64,000 nt of DNA. It comes from Bacteroidales bacterium. GTDB lineage: Bacteria > Bacteroidota > Bacteroidia > Bacteroidales > UBA932. Location: positions 124,001 through 188,000 of the forward strand of contig JAEEIJ010000056.1 of NCBI GenBank assembly GCA_016281315.1. The letters run 5' to 3'. A program made the position numbers and the translations under genes. Positions 50,874 through 60,105 of this stretch are shown piece after piece. Each line of letters starts with the position of its first letter. The stretch's first letter is position 1. The notes under the pieces were generated by a model, which was not told the origin of the DNA, did not search any database, and saw only the letters and a list, made by a program, of their open reading frames with translations.

Positions 50874-51160
50874 TATTCCTTTCTATAATCTACTTCCTTA
50901 GCATCAGTCGTCAGGGTGATTTTATCATCCTTCGGGGCGGCGGTTTTGATATTGGGCTCCTGCTGGGGGGCTTTGTAGTGCTTTTCCTGCCACAGGGCTT
51001 TTATCTGGAACCAGGCGTCGCGGCCGTACCAGAGGAGGGCGAAAATGCCCAGAACTCCCGCCAGGATGCGGCCGGTGCTCACCAGCCACACGCCCAGCGC
51101 CAGGAACAATATGTCTTTCACCAGCCTCAGCCAGCGGTTGTTGTATACGAATCCGGTCAT
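50873..51160 (-). CDS. Small membrane protein, hypothetical
   Basis: 95 aa with hydrophobic segments; overlaps dnaG start; TAnnTTTG upstream. Confidence 0.6.
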   Translation of the reverse strand: MTGFVYNNRWLRLVKDILFLALGVWLVSTGRILAGVLGIFALLWYGRDAWFQIKALWQEKHYKAPQQEPNIKTAAPKDDKITLTTDAKEVDYRKE

Positions 51161-51175
51161 AGACTACAAAGATAC

Positions 51176-51207
51176 AAAAAACCTTCGGATTGTGCCGAAG
51201 GTTTTTT
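51176..51207. terminator. Bidirectional rho-independent-type terminator hairpin
   Basis: AAAAAACCTTCGG-ATTGTG-CCGAAGGTTTTTT, perfect 13-bp inverted repeat just after the DUF3127 gene stop. Confidence 0.9.
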
Positions 51208-51212
51208 TGCTG

Positions 51213-51635
51213 TTAGAAAGGAAGGTCGTCTTCCGGAAGATCTGCCGGCATATCGTCCAGCGTGGGAGGCGGGACCGATGCAGGGGCTGCCGCTCCTGAG
51301 GGAGCATCGGCCCTATTATCAGCGACCGAAGGGGCGGCAGGTCCCGCAGCGGGTGCGCCCGCGGGGGCGATGCGCCAGATGCTGAGGTCGTTGTACCAGC
51401 GGCCGTTATACTCGCGGCCCTTGAGGTTGAAGGAGACCTTGATGCGGTCGCCCACCTGGTACTTGTCCAGCTCCGCCACCTTGTCCTGCCCGAAGGCGAT
51501 GAAACACGCCTGGGCGGTGAAGTTGCCGTCCGGATACTCCAGGACGAATTCCTGCTTCATCCAGGGACCACGGGCCGATGCACCGCTCTGGACGAGCAGT
51601 TTCTGCCGCAGGGTGCCTTCCAGTTCCAGTGCCAT
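51213..51635 (-). CDS. DUF3127 (OB-fold-like) protein with family-B insert in its C-terminal tail
   Basis: MALELEGTLRQKLLVQSGASARGPWMKQEFVLEYPDGNFTAQACFIAFGQDKV typical N-terminus; tail contains APSVADNRADAPSGAA. Confidence 0.85.
   Translation of the reverse strand: MALELEGTLRQKLLVQSGASARGPWMKQEFVLEYPDGNFTAQACFIAFGQDKVAELDKYQVGDRIKVSFNLKGREYNGRWYNDLSIWRIAPAGAPAAGPAAPSVADNRADAPSGAAAPASVPPPTLDDMPADLPEDDLPF
51269..51347 (+). repeat. Family-B palindromic element B3, in frame in the DUF3127 gene
   Basis: GCGGGACC...TGCCGCTCC arms vs GGGGCGGCAGGTCCCGC; core GAGGGAGCATCGGCCCTATTATCAGCGACCGAAGGGG. Confidence 0.83.
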
Positions 51636-51638
51636 CGC

Positions 51639-52415
51639 TTACTTCTTCTTTATCACCTTCTTGGGAGCGGGCTCTTCCACGGGCTCGACATAGGGGTGAA
51701 CCTCGAGCAGGTCCACGTCGAAGATGAGGGTGGAGTTGGCGCCGATCTCACGAGGGCCACGCTCGCCATAGGCCAGGTTGCCGGGGATCACGAGGGTGAT
51801 CTTGCCGCCTTCGCCCACGAGCTTCATTCCCTCGGTCCAGCCGCGGATAACGCGGTTGAGCGGGAACTCGATGCCTTCGTTGGCGTCGAACTCGGTGCCG
51901 TCGATGAGGGTGCCGCGATAGTTCACCTTCACGGTGTCACGGTCGCTTACGGCGTGCACTTCGCTGCCGGAATCCTGGATGAGGTAAACGATACCGGAAG
52001 CGGTGGAGTCTGCGTTGTTCTTCACGAAGAAGTCCTTGCGGAAGTTGTCGCCTTTCTCCTTGTTCAGAGCGCCTTCATAGGCGGTGCGCTGCTGCAGGTA
52101 GGAGTTGATGATCATATTCAGCTCGCTGGGATCGATGCGGAACTGCTTTACGAACACGGAGTCCATCGGCTGGCCTTCCTTGGCCTTGAGCGCGTCGTTC
52201 ATACCCTTGCGGAGCTGGCACATATCCAGGTCACCGAAGTTGTTCTGGGAGATTACCAGGCCGAAGTTGACGCCCAGCATATAAGAAGCGGTGTCGATCT
52301 GGCCCTTGGAGGGATACAGGTCACGAACTTCCTGGGAGCCCTCCACCTTGGGAGAGCCGCAAGCCACCACCAGGATGCTGGCGGCAGCGATGATGAAAGA
52401 TTTAACGAGTTTCAT
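51639..52415 (-). CDS. FKBP-type peptidyl-prolyl cis-trans isomerase lipoprotein
   Basis: Lipobox [12 protein letters not shown] domain [58 protein letters not shown]. Confidence 0.94.
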   Translation of the reverse strand: MKLVKSFIIAAASILVVACGSPKVEGSQEVRDLYPSKGQIDTASYMLGVNFGLVISQNNFGDLDMCQLRKGMNDALKAKEGQPMDSVFVKQFRIDPSELNMIINSYLQQRTAYEGALNKEKGDNFRKDFFVKNNADSTASGIVYLIQDSGSEVHAVSDRDTVKVNYRGTLIDGTEFDANEGIEFPLNRVIRGWTEGMKLVGEGGKITLVIPGNLAYGERGPREIGANSTLIFDVDLLEVHPYVEPVEEPAPKKVIKKK

Positions 52416-52561
52416 TATACTAAACATTTAACGTTTTTTCGTTTTAGCTTACAAAGATAATAAACATTTCCGACATTGCATAATGTGATTGATTTGCAAA
52501 AGATTTTTTGCTTTTTTCGCTGAAATTGATTAATATTACATACCAAAACTAAACGATAACC

Positions 52562-54763
52562 ATGGTTGATGACGCTACGCTGCACGCTAAGCTGAAGACC
52601 TTCTTCGGTTACGACGCTTTCAAGAGCGACCAAGAGCGTATCATCCGGCATCTGGTAGGGGGCGGCAACGCCTTCGTCCTGATGCCCACGGGGGGCGGCA
52701 AATCCCTTTGCTATCAGCTTCCGGCCCTCGTGATGGACGGCACCGCCATCGTCATTTCCCCGCTCATCGCCCTGATGAAAAACCAGGTGGACGCCATCCG
52801 CGGGTTCGAGGCAGGGGAGCCGGGCATCGCCCATTTCCTGAATTCATCGCTCTCCAGGGCCCAGATCCTGGAGGTGCAGGAGGACCTCCTCCGCGGGGTG
52901 ACGAAGCTCCTCTACGTGGCGCCGGAATCCCTCACCAAGGAAGAGAACATCGCCCTCCTCAAGGAAATCAAGATATCCTTCTACGCCGTGGACGAGGCCC
53001 ACTGCATCTCCGAATGGGGCCACGACTTCCGGCCGGAATACCGGAAGATCCGCTCCATCATCGACCAGATCCAGCCCGCGCCCCTGATCGCCCTCACGGC
53101 CACGGCCACGCCCAAGGTCCAGAGCGACATCCTCAAGAACCTCCGCATCCAGGACGCGCAGGTGTTCAAGTCCTCCTTCAATCGGCCCAACCTCTACTAC
53201 GAAGTGCGGGACAAGGTGGACACGGAGAAGGACATCATCCGCTTCATCCGGCAGAACCCCGGCAAGAGCGGCATCATCTACTGCCTCAGCCGTAAGAAGG
53301 TGGAGGAGATGGCCCAGATGCTCGCCATCAACGGCATCAAGGCGCTGCCGTATCACGCGGGCCTGGACGCGAAGACGCGGGCCGACAATCAGGATATGTT
53401 CCTCACGGAGGAGATTGACGTCATCGTGGCCACCATCGCCTTCGGGATGGGCATCGACAAGCCGGACGTGCGCTTCGTCATCCACTACGACATTCCCAAG
53501 AGCATCGAGGGCTACTATCAGGAGACCGGCCGTGCGGGCCGTGACGGACAGGAAGGACAGTGCATCACCTACTATAGTTATAAGGACATCCAGAAGCTGG
53601 AGAAGTTTATGCAGGGGAAGCCGGTGGCCGAACAGGAAATCGGCAAGCAGCTCCTGCAGGAGACCGTCGCCTATGCGGAATCCAGCCAGTGCCGGCGGAA
53701 ACTGCTCCTGAACTACTTCGGGGAGGATTACCCGGAGGAGAACTGCGGGGCCTGCGACAACTGCCTGCACCCGAAGAAGCGCTACGACGGGAGGGAGGAA
53801 CTCTCGCTCGTGATCGAGCTCATCGAATCCCTGCCGGAGCGCTTCAAGCTGGAGCACCTGGCAGCTGTCCTGGCGGGGGACACCAACGCGATGGTCAAGT
53901 CCTACAAGCACGACGAACTGCCGCTTTTCGGCGCCGGGAAGGACCATCCCGCCCGTTTCTGGGAGGCCGTGATGCACCAGGGACTCATCCTGCACTATCT
54001 GGAGAAAGACATTGAGAATTACGGACTCATATCGGCCACCGACAAAGGACTGGAATTCTACCTGGACCCGCACGAGGTGATGCTGGTGGAGGACCGCACC
54101 TTCTCCGAGGGCGTGGACGACGAAGACGACGACGATTCCGGCCCGGCCGGCGTCGCAGGGGGCGGCGGGGGAGACCAGATTCTCCTCGCGATGCTTAAGG
54201 ACCTCCGGCGGGACGTGGCGAAAAAGCTGCACCTGCAGCCCTGGATCATCTTCGGGGACCCTGCCCTGGAAGATATGACCATCCTCTATCCGCTCAGCCT
54301 GGAAGAGCTCAAGAAGTGCCAGGGCGTGGGCGAAGGCAAGGCCCAGAAGTTCGGCGGCCCCTTCGTGGACCTCATCGCCAAGTACGTGGAGGAGAACGAG
54401 ATCGAGCGTCCGGACGACTTCGTGGTGAAATCCGTGGGCTCGGAATCCAACAACAAGGTCTATATCATCCAGTCCATCGACCGCAAGATGGACCTGGAGG
54501 ACATCGCATCGGCCAAGGGGATGGATATGAGCGCCCTTTTAAGCGAAATCGAACGCATCGTCTCCACGGGTACGCGCATTAACATCAACTACTACATCGA
54601 GCAGGAGCTGGACCCGGACGTGGTGGACGAAATCTACACCTGGTTCAAGGAAGAAGCAACCTCAGACAGCCTCCAGGAGGCCCTGGAAGCCCTGCAGGGG
54701 GACTACGAAGAGCTGGAAATCCGCCTCGTTCGCATCAAATTCCTCTGCGAGGTCGCGAACTAA
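52562..54763 (+). CDS. recQ: ATP-dependent DNA helicase RecQ
   Basis: LMPTGGGKSLCYQLPALV, AVDEAHCISEWGHDFRPEYRKI, QETGRAGRDGQEGQCI, zinc cysteines, HRDC. Confidence 0.96.
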   Translation: MVDDATLHAKLKTFFGYDAFKSDQERIIRHLVGGGNAFVLMPTGGGKSLCYQLPALVMDGTAIVISPLIALMKNQVDAIRGFEAGEPGIAHFLNSSLSRAQILEVQEDLLRGVTKLLYVAPESLTKEENIALLKEIKISFYAVDEAHCISEWGHDFRPEYRKIRSIIDQIQPAPLIALTATATPKVQSDILKNLRIQDAQVFKSSFNRPNLYYEVRDKVDTEKDIIRFIRQNPGKSGIIYCLSRKKVEEMAQMLAINGIKALPYHAGLDAKTRADNQDMFLTEEIDVIVATIAFGMGIDKPDVRFVIHYDIPKSIEGYYQETGRAGRDGQEGQCITYYSYKDIQKLEKFMQGKPVAEQEIGKQLLQETVAYAESSQCRRKLLLNYFGEDYPEENCGACDNCLHPKKRYDGREELSLVIELIESLPERFKLEHLAAVLAGDTNAMVKSYKHDELPLFGAGKDHPARFWEAVMHQGLILHYLEKDIENYGLISATDKGLEFYLDPHEVMLVEDRTFSEGVDDEDDDDSGPAGVAGGGGGDQILLAMLKDLRRDVAKKLHLQPWIIFGDPALEDMTILYPLSLEELKKCQGVGEGKAQKFGGPFVDLIAKYVEENEIERPDDFVVKSVGSESNNKVYIIQSIDRKMDLEDIASAKGMDMSALLSEIERIVSTGTRININYYIEQELDPDVVDEIYTWFKEEATSDSLQEALEALQGDYEELEIRLVRIKFLCEVAN

Positions 54764-56001
54764 AGATAAATCAGTGTGGAAAGTTGGTCCGGGGCGAAGA
54801 GCCGCCGGGCCATTTTTTGTAAGTCCTGGGCCGATATGGCCGTGATAGCGGCGCGGGTCTCCTCCGGGGACATCACGAGCCCCCAGGCGAGCATACTCTT
54901 GCCCATCGAGAGGCACTGGGCTTCACCGGCCTCCGAGCCGATGGCTAGCTGCCCCAGCAGCTGCCGGCGGAAAGCGGCCAGCTGCCGCTCCGAGAACGGC
55001 TTTTCCTGCAACCGCGCGAGGATGCGCGCAATCGCCTTCCTGCAGTCCTCCAGATTGTCCTTGTCGCAGCCGAAAGAGATGGCGATGATGCCGGTATCGG
55101 CATACTGCGTATAGCTGCATTCGATGCCGTACACCCATCCTTTCTTCTCCCGCAACTCCTTGTTCAGCAGGGAATTGGACGCAGGCCCGCCCAAAATGTT
55201 CGCGAGCATCGCGCACACCAGCCGCTCCGGCGTCTCGTACAGCGACGGCGCCCTGGACCCCATCACGGCATTCACTTCGTGATGATGTTTGTTTACGACT
55301 TTTTCGAACGCGGAGGGGGATACCCCTGAGGGAACATCGGCCTTCTTTTCAGTGACCGAAGGGGTGTGCCCCTTCGCCGAAAAAGTCGAAGAGAGGATGT
55401 TCAGGAGTTGTTTTTCCAAAAGCGCTTCGTCCATATCGGCCACTACGGAGAGCACCATCCTTGAAGGAATGAACTTTTCCGAGACGAACTGACGGAGCAT
55501 CGCGGGGGTGATTTTCTTCACGCTGGCGCAGGTCCCCAGAATGGGGGTTTCGAGGGGCGATCCTTCGAAAAGCAGGCTCTCGAAACGGTCGTATACGTCC
55601 TCTGCCGGGTTGTCCTTGTAGGAGATGATCTCGTCCAGGACCACGCCGCGCTCGGTCTCTACCTCGGCGTCCGGGAAGGTGGCCTCGGTGGCCAGTTCCA
55701 GCAGCAGCCGCACCGCCTTCTTCCAGTCCTCTTTCAGGACCGTGGCGTGCAGGACGATCTCCTCTTTGGTGGTGTAGGCGTTCAGTTCGCCGCCCAGGCC
55801 TTCCAGGCAACCGTTAATGGCCGATGCGCTCTTGCGCCGGGTGCCGCGGAACAGCGTGTGCTCCGTGAAATGCGCGATGCCGGCGGGGTATCCTGCCTCG
55901 TCCCGCGTGCCGCAACCGATGGTGAGCGCGCAGAAAGCGACGGCCCGTCCGCTCCGGCGGAGGGCGTAGGAAAGACCCTGTGGGGAAGTGCCTGTGGTCA
56001 T
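54760..56001 (-). CDS. M16-family zinc peptidase carrying an in-frame family-B palindromic insert
   Basis: PAGIAHFTEHTLFRGTRRKSASAI (HxxEH); insert [18 protein letters not shown] between STFSAKG and SAFEKVVNKHHHEV. Confidence 0.92.
   Translation of the reverse strand: MTTGTSPQGLSYALRRSGRAVAFCALTIGCGTRDEAGYPAGIAHFTEHTLFRGTRRKSASAINGCLEGLGGELNAYTTKEEIVLHATVLKEDWKKAVRLLLELATEATFPDAEVETERGVVLDEIISYKDNPAEDVYDRFESLLFEGSPLETPILGTCASVKKITPAMLRQFVSEKFIPSRMVLSVVADMDEALLEKQLLNILSSTFSAKGHTPSVTEKKADVPSGVSPSAFEKVVNKHHHEVNAVMGSRAPSLYETPERLVCAMLANILGGPASNSLLNKELREKKGWVYGIECSYTQYADTGIIAISFGCDKDNLEDCRKAIARILARLQEKPFSERQLAAFRRQLLGQLAIGSEAGEAQCLSMGKSMLAWGLVMSPEETRAAITAISAQDLQKMARRLFAPDQLSTLIYL
55296..55388 (+). 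repeat. Family-B palindromic element B4, in frame in the M16 peptidase gene
   Basis: CGACTTTTTCGAACGCGGAGGGGGATACCCCT vs reverse complement CGACTTTTTCGGCGAAGGGGCACACCCCT; core GAGGGAACATCGGCCTTCTTTTCAGTGACCGAAGGGG. Confidence 0.9.
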
Positions 56002-56741
56002 TTGGTCAGGCGTTTGAGGTCTTCGGGCAGGAAACCGACGCCGTTCCGGGCGCTGATTTTATGCTTGCCGAAATAAACAAGGCTATGGGAAGCGGTGTCG
56101 AAGACCATTTTATAGCAATAGGCGCCTTTTTCGGGATTCGCGGGAGCGACGACATAGCCGGCGAGCGCATCCGGGCTGTAATCCAGGAAGGCTTCATCGG
56201 CCTGGTCCGGCTCCAGCAGCAGCGGCTTCCCTTCCTTGCGGAAGCGCTTCCGGAACCACTGCTCCATCCCGTAGGCCGCTTTTTCCGACTCCCGCGCCGC
56301 CAGGGCGTATTCCTGGACGGCCTGCACCAGGGCGCCCAGGTAGGTGAGCTCCCGGCCGTCGCCGCCTTCGGACGCGACCAGCGGCAGGGCGGCCACTTCA
56401 AACAGCCCGTTCAATCCTTTCTCGCCCTCCGGCCCGCCTTTCAGCAGGGTGAGGAAGCTCACGCCGGGCGTGTCCAGGATCATCAGGAAATAGTATTTCT
56501 CGCTGGTGCAGCGCTCCTGGAACTGCTCCAGGGTGCAGAATTCAAAGGCCGATGCCGTCCAGCCGCTCACTACCTCTTCCTGCAGGGCGGCCGTGAGGAT
56601 GGGGTTTCCGGTGAGGACTACCTGCGTGACTTTGTCGGGGAAGTCCGAGAGCCGATGGGCGCGGGTAGAGACCTTTCCCTGTCCCCAAAGGGGGAGGGAA
56701 GCGGCCAGGGCAACGGCTACAAGTATGTCTTTCAATCTCAT
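55998..56741 (-). CDS. Conserved hypothetical secreted protein
   Basis: Signal peptide MRLKDILVAVALAASLPLWGQG; ATGA overlaps with both neighbours. Confidence 0.65.
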   Translation of the reverse strand: MRLKDILVAVALAASLPLWGQGKVSTRAHRLSDFPDKVTQVVLTGNPILTAALQEEVVSGWTASAFEFCTLEQFQERCTSEKYYFLMILDTPGVSFLTLLKGGPEGEKGLNGLFEVAALPLVASEGGDGRELTYLGALVQAVQEYALAARESEKAAYGMEQWFRKRFRKEGKPLLLEPDQADEAFLDYSPDALAGYVVAPANPEKGAYCYKMVFDTASHSLVYFGKHKISARNGVGFLPEDLKRLTK

Positions 56742-57445
56742 TGTGCGATAAAAGCGTATGTAATGCTTCCCATCTGCCGGGCCGGCGCTTCGGCCGATGC
56801 GTTGAACTTGGAGAGCCTTGCGGCGCGGATGGCGAAGGCCTGCAGGCAGCCGTCCGGGCTGGAGCTCCCTTCATCCACCTTGGCGTTCACCACGTCGCCC
56901 CGGTTGTTCACCGTGATAATCACGGTTACGGCGCCGCCGCCGTAGCAACGGTAGGCGGGGATGGGAAGGTGTGTGGCCCGTCGGCCGTCCAGGCTCCAGG
57001 AGAGCACGGAAGGGCCGCTGTAGGGCCTTGCTTCCTGTTTTTTCTCCTCTTTCCGTTCCGTTTGGACGGCGGCGAAGTTGTCATCGGCCTCCTCCTGGCG
57101 GCTCTGCCCTTCCTGCAACTCCCGCGCCAGACGCTCGGCCTCCCGGTAGAGTTCGTCGGCGTTGGTGCCGCGGTCGTCCTTCAGGCTGGCGCGGTCCACG
57201 GTGACGTTCCGGATGGGAACGCCCTGGGCGGCGAGGAGCTGGGCCAGTTGTTCGGCCACGCTCTCCTGCAGCTGCACTTCCTCCTTCTGTTTTTCGGCCT
57301 CCTCCTGCGCGGTGAAATCCAGTACGAAACTGTTCTCCCGCTGCACCTCGAAGCCGATCCGGACTGCGAGCAAGACAATAATCACCGCGAGATGGATGCT
57401 CACGGTGATGTAAATGCCTGCTTTCTGGTCCGGGGTCAGTCTCAT
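56738..57445 (-). CDS. TonB-like protein
   Basis: Start re-placed at MRLTPDQKAGIY (57445); N-terminal TM, coiled linker, C-terminal LPIPAYRCYGGGAVTVIITVNNRGDVVNAKVDEGSSSPDGCLQAFAIRAARLSKF. Confidence 0.78.
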   Translation of the reverse strand: MRLTPDQKAGIYITVSIHLAVIIVLLAVRIGFEVQRENSFVLDFTAQEEAEKQKEEVQLQESVAEQLAQLLAAQGVPIRNVTVDRASLKDDRGTNADELYREAERLARELQEGQSRQEEADDNFAAVQTERKEEKKQEARPYSGPSVLSWSLDGRRATHLPIPAYRCYGGGAVTVIITVNNRGDVVNAKVDEGSSSPDGCLQAFAIRAARLSKFNASAEAPARQMGSITYAFIAQ

Positions 57446-58071
57446 TTCTTGCGGCGTTTCCGCTGGGAAAGGGCTTTCTCCACGGTGTTGGTGATGATGT
57501 CGATGGCTACCTTGTTGTGGCCGCCCTGAGGCACGATTACATCGGCATACCGCTTGGACGGCTCGATGAATTGCAGGTGCATCGGCTTCACGGTGTCGCA
57601 GTAGTGGTCGATGGCCGTCTCGATGTTGCGGCCGCGCTCGGCGATATCCCGCACGATGATGCGCATCAGGCGGTCGTCGTCGTCCGCGTCCACGAAAATC
57701 TTGATGTTCATCTGGTCCCGCAGTTCCTTGCAGGTGAAGATGAGGATGCCTTCGATGATGATGACATCGGCCGGTTCCACCGTCACGGTTTCCGTGGTGC
57801 TGCGCGAGCAGGTGATGTAGGAATATACGGGCTGCTCGATGGTGTGGCCGCTCTTGAGCTCGCGGATCTGCTGGCACATCAGTTTCCAGTCGATGGCGTC
57901 CGGATGGTCGAAATTGATTTTCTTCCGCTCTTCCACGGGGACGTGGCTGGAATCCTTGTAATAGGAGTCCTGGGGAATGACTACCACGCGGCCCTGCAGC
58001 TGCTCCGTGATGGCGCGCACGACCGTCGTTTTACCTGAGCCGGAGCCTCCGGCGATACCAATGACAAGCAT
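57442..58071 (-). CDS. udk: Uridine kinase
   Basis: VIGIAGGSGSGKTTVVRAITEQL, DHPDAIDWKLM. Confidence 0.95.
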   Translation of the reverse strand: MLVIGIAGGSGSGKTTVVRAITEQLQGRVVVIPQDSYYKDSSHVPVEERKKINFDHPDAIDWKLMCQQIRELKSGHTIEQPVYSYITCSRSTTETVTVEPADVIIIEGILIFTCKELRDQMNIKIFVDADDDDRLMRIIVRDIAERGRNIETAIDHYCDTVKPMHLQFIEPSKRYADVIVPQGGHNKVAIDIITNTVEKALSQRKRRKK

Positions 58072-58074
58072 ATC

Positions 58075-59478
58075 TTAGAATTCTGCGTTTTTCGGGGTTC
58101 TGGGGAAGGGGATGACGTCGCGGATGTTGGCCATTCCGGTGACGAAGAGCAGGAGCCGCTCGAAGCCCAGGCCGAAGCCGCTGTGCGGGACGCTCCCGAA
58201 ACGGCGGGTGTCGATGTACCATTCGAGGTTCCCCCGGGACATCCCCAGTTCGTCAATGCGGGCTTCCAGCTTCTCCAGGGAGGCTTCACGCTCGCTGCCG
58301 CCGATGATTTCGCCGATCTTCGGGAACAGCACGTCCATTCCGCGCACCGTGCGGCCGTCCTCGTTCTGCTTCATATAGAAGGCCTTGATGTCCTTGGGGA
58401 AATCCGTGAGGATGACGGGCTTGCCGAAGTGTTTTTCCACCAGGTAACGCTCGTGCTCGCTCTGGAAATCCGTGCCCCAGTGCACCGGGTACTCGAATTT
58501 TGTTCCCGCGGCTACGGCTTTTTCCAGGATGTCCACGGCTTCTGTATAGGTGACGTGCTGGAATGGAGTGGCCAGCACGCCCTGCATCCGTTCGATGAGG
58601 CCTTCGTCGTATTTGTCGTTGAGGAACTTAAGGTCGTCCATACAGTTGTCCAGGGCGTACTTCACCAGGTACTTGACGAATTCTTCTGCCAGGACCATGT
58701 TGTCCTTGAGGTCGTAGAAGGCCATTTCCGGTTCGATCATCCAGAACTCCGCCAGGTGGCGCGGCGTATTGGAATTCTCTGCGCGGAACGTGGGGCCGAA
58801 GGTGTAGATCTCGCCCACGGCCGTTGCGCCCAGTTCGCCTTCCAGCTGCCCGGAAACGGTGAGGGAGGTCTTCTTGCCGAAGAAATCCTTGCCGAAGTCC
58901 ACGTTTCCCTTCTTGTCCAGCGGGATGTTCTTCAGGTCCAGGGTGGTTACCTGGAACATATCCCCGGCGCCTTCCGCGTCGCTTTCCGTGATGAGCGGGG
59001 TGTGGAGATATACGAAGCCCTTGTCATTGAAGAACTTGTGGATGGCAAAAGCCATCGCGTGGCGGATCCTCAGAACTGCCCCGAAGGTGTTTGTGCGGAG
59101 GCGCATATGCGCGACGCTGCGCAGGTATTCCAGGGTGGTGTCCTTTTTCTGCAGGGGGAAGCGCATAGGGTCGCAGTCGCCCAGCACCTCGATTTCCCGG
59201 GCCTGGATCTCCACGGCCTGGCCGCTGCCCACGGACTCCACCAGCTGGCCCTTCACCGCAAGGGAAGCGCCGGTGGTGACCCGCTTCAGGAGTTCTTCAT
59301 CGAAGAGCTCCGTATTGGCGACGATCTGGATATTATTGATGGTGGAACCGTCGTTGAGGGCGATGAATTTCACCTGTTTGTTGCCTCTCTTGGTGCGCAC
59401 CCAGCCTTTGGCCAGCACCTCTGCTCCCGGCTTTGCGGCGAGCAGTTCCTTGATTTTGCTTCTTTTTACGCTTTCCAT
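58075..59478 (-). CDS. asnS: Asparaginyl-tRNA synthetase
   Basis: Class II motifs [57 protein letters not shown]. Confidence 0.96.
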   Translation of the reverse strand: MESVKRSKIKELLAAKPGAEVLAKGWVRTKRGNKQVKFIALNDGSTINNIQIVANTELFDEELLKRVTTGASLAVKGQLVESVGSGQAVEIQAREIEVLGDCDPMRFPLQKKDTTLEYLRSVAHMRLRTNTFGAVLRIRHAMAFAIHKFFNDKGFVYLHTPLITESDAEGAGDMFQVTTLDLKNIPLDKKGNVDFGKDFFGKKTSLTVSGQLEGELGATAVGEIYTFGPTFRAENSNTPRHLAEFWMIEPEMAFYDLKDNMVLAEEFVKYLVKYALDNCMDDLKFLNDKYDEGLIERMQGVLATPFQHVTYTEAVDILEKAVAAGTKFEYPVHWGTDFQSEHERYLVEKHFGKPVILTDFPKDIKAFYMKQNEDGRTVRGMDVLFPKIGEIIGGSEREASLEKLEARIDELGMSRGNLEWYIDTRRFGSVPHSGFGLGFERLLLFVTGMANIRDVIPFPRTPKNAEF

Positions 59479-59536
59479 TGCAGAAGATATGCTTCAACCT
59501 ACAAATATAGCAAATCTTCCCGAATTGGGCAATTGT

Positions 59537-59932
59537 TTATCGGCTCAGCATTTCCAGGTATTCCTCTTTCCGGGGACAGGCCCGGCAGTTCAGCAGACCC
59601 CTCATATAGTTTTTCATCGAGGAGACCGCCCCTTTGCTGGAGATATCGGCCCGCTTGCAGATCTCTTCCACGGAAAGATGTGCGGCCGTGTAGCAGAACA
59701 CCAGAAGGTTCTTTCGGGTGAGCCGGGGATAATAGGTCCGCAGGTCCTCCAGGATGTCGCTCATATCCTCTTGGAGATGCCCGTCCTCTTCCAGTGAGCC
59801 ATAATACTCTACGAACAGGTGATCCAGCCGTTTTTCCATCTCTTCCCGGCAGTTGAAATGTCGGTTCCGTATCCTTTCCTGGTCCGCAATATAACGGCTC
59901 AGATAATAGTAGGCATCTGGCGTTTTCCTCAT
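59537..59932 (-). CDS. Hypothetical protein with sigma-70-like C-terminal HTH
   Basis: TRKNLLVFCYTAAHLSVEEICKRADISSKGAVSSMKNYMRGLL resembles region-4-like HTH; CRACP cysteine motif. Confidence 0.5.
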   Translation of the reverse strand: MRKTPDAYYYLSRYIADQERIRNRHFNCREEMEKRLDHLFVEYYGSLEEDGHLQEDMSDILEDLRTYYPRLTRKNLLVFCYTAAHLSVEEICKRADISSKGAVSSMKNYMRGLLNCRACPRKEEYLEMLSR

Positions 59933-60049
59933 TCCGTAAAATTAGATTCCGGACGTGGGATAAGGAAATTTTTGGGGTGGAAAAAGTTTAGACGGGAAAT
60001 GGCTGAAAGTCAGACAGTTGTGCGTGTGGCGTGCACGGGTAGGAAAGAA

Positions 60050-60081
60050 AATCGGCCTCCCACGTGCGTAGAAGGCCGATT
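60050..60081 (-). terminator. Terminator hairpin downstream of exbD
   Basis: AATCGGCCT / AGGCCGATT 9-bp inverted repeat followed on the - strand by TTTTC. Confidence 0.65.
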
Positions 60082-60105
60082 CTCATCTAAGAAAAAAGAT
60101 TAGGC

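Noticed and set aside
47269-50888. Two long antisense ORFs (589 and 618 aa) opposite metG and dnaG
   Set aside because: Same GC-driven antisense artefact; sense strands encode unmistakable MetG and DnaG.
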